Of a stretch of DNA of 64,000 nucleotides, positions 63,648 through 64,000 are shown in pieces. The position numbers and the translations under genes were made by a program. The DNA lies in the NCBI GenBank assembly GCA_002049795.1, contig MUKC01000019.1, forward strand, positions 1 to 64,000, written 5' to 3'. Under the pieces are notes generated by a model, which saw nothing but the letters and a program-made list of their open reading frames with translations, was not told where the DNA came from and did not search any database. Each line of letters begins with the position of its first letter. Position 1 is the stretch's first letter. This DNA comes from Desulfobacca sp. 4484_104 (GTDB lineage Bacteria > Desulfobacterota > Desulfobaccia > Desulfobaccales > Desulfobaccaceae).

Positions 63648-64000
63648 CTATTCTTCTTTGACCGTAATGGTCTTAGCCGGGGTCGGCGGCCGGAAGGGTA
63701 GACGCACTTCCAGAATGCCATTGTTATATTCGGCGCGGATCTGGCTTTCCTCAATCAATCTGGGAACCTGAAAGGTGCGAGCAAATAGCCCGTAATCGAT
63801 TTCGAGTTGTAAAAACCGCTGCACCGGATCATTGGTGTAAAACCGTCGCCGCCCGCTGATGTTTAACTGCTGCTGGTTCAGAGTGAGGGATAACTCCTCC
63901 TTAACCACCCCGGCCAGTTCCATGCGTATTACCATTTCCCCAGGGGTCTCATAGACATCGACCGCGGGTCGAAATCTGGGCAGCGGGACTGCGGCCGCCG
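63648..64000 (-). CDS. Hsp20 small heat-shock protein, partial
   Basis: C-terminal 117 residues of an alpha-crystallin domain protein that continues past the right edge of the window. The frame reads in from 64000 as AVPLPRFRPAVDVYETPGEM, followed by MELAGVVKEELSLTLNQQQL. The hallmark strand is ARTFQVPRLIEES and the A-x-x-x-N-G-(I/V)-L motif is AEYNNGILEVRLP. It is next to lon, so a heat-shock or protein-quality operon is likely. The real start is outside the window; ATG 63935 is internal. Confidence 0.92.
   Translation of the reverse strand, partial: AAAVPLPRFRPAVDVYETPGEMVIRMELAGVVKEELSLTLNQQQLNISGRRRFYTNDPVQRFLQLEIDYGLFARTFQVPRLIEESQIRAEYNNGILEVRLPFRPPTPAKTITVKEE

Overview
The window looks like a chromosomal segment of a strictly anaerobic, acetate- or CO-metabolising, sulfate-reducing type deltaproteobacterium, most like the Desulfobacca / Syntrophobacterales lineage. 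This rests on gene content: a full nuo complex I operon with a fused NuoEF, a CooC-type CO dehydrogenase maturation ATPase, DUF1847 and DUF1015 proteins, a YeiH-type putative sulfate exporter, and a Gram-negative envelope (TonB receptor, LspA, Lgt). No 16S rRNA or dsr gene is present, so the placement is inference. I found no tRNA, rRNA, CRISPR array, prophage or intact insertion sequence.

Layout. 1-0.9 kb: a nuclease-like gene broken by an in-frame stop and running off the left edge. 0.9-8.3 kb (minus): housekeeping block ileS-lspA-lgt-cdsA-dxr-rseP. 8.5-9.4 kb: malate dehydrogenase. 9.6-12.8 kb (plus): a tightly coupled efflux operon of a HlyD/MacA adaptor, a MacB-type ATPase and, in place of the expected FtsX permease, an MFS transporter. 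12.9-14.3 kb: a small basic protein, then a protoglobin-PsiE fusion whose 5' end is frameshifted at a homopolymer. 14.5-26.9 kb (minus): PBP1A, ComM, a secreted protein, a CoA-binding protein, the YhaN/YhaO DNA-metabolism pair, a receiver protein, TrmN6 and DUF1015. 27.3-30.1 kb: DUF1847, CooC and an orphan OppF-type ATPase.

30.3-36.2 kb: an IS110 transposase remnant, then an NtrX-like regulator with two histidine kinases upstream in one operon. 36.2-38.3 kb: an IS21 IstB remnant and the YeiH-type exporter. 38.5-53 kb (minus): the complete complex I operon in the order nuoEF-A-B-C-D-G-H-I-J-K-L-M-N, with a recognisable sigma-70 promoter before nuoEF and a strong terminator after nuoN. 53.2-54.7 kb: an ElyC/YdcF (DUF218) protein and a KptA-like protein that has lost most catalytic signatures. 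54.8-60.6 kb (minus): an apparent zinc-uptake operon made of a zur pseudogene, znuA, znuC, znuB, a Cys-rich small membrane protein and a TonB-dependent receptor. 60.8-64 kb: acpS, lon and a partial hsp20.

How it fits together: the nuo operon supplies proton-motive electron transport. The zinc cluster supplies an outer-to-inner membrane metal route whose own repressor appears broken. The left block provides isoprenoid, phospholipid and lipoprotein synthesis. The intergenic spaces carry several families of small palindromes and degraded IS genes, which mark past rearrangement. The most unusual items are the deleted zur, the protoglobin-PsiE fusion, the ATPase-plus-MFS efflux operon and the degenerate KptA.
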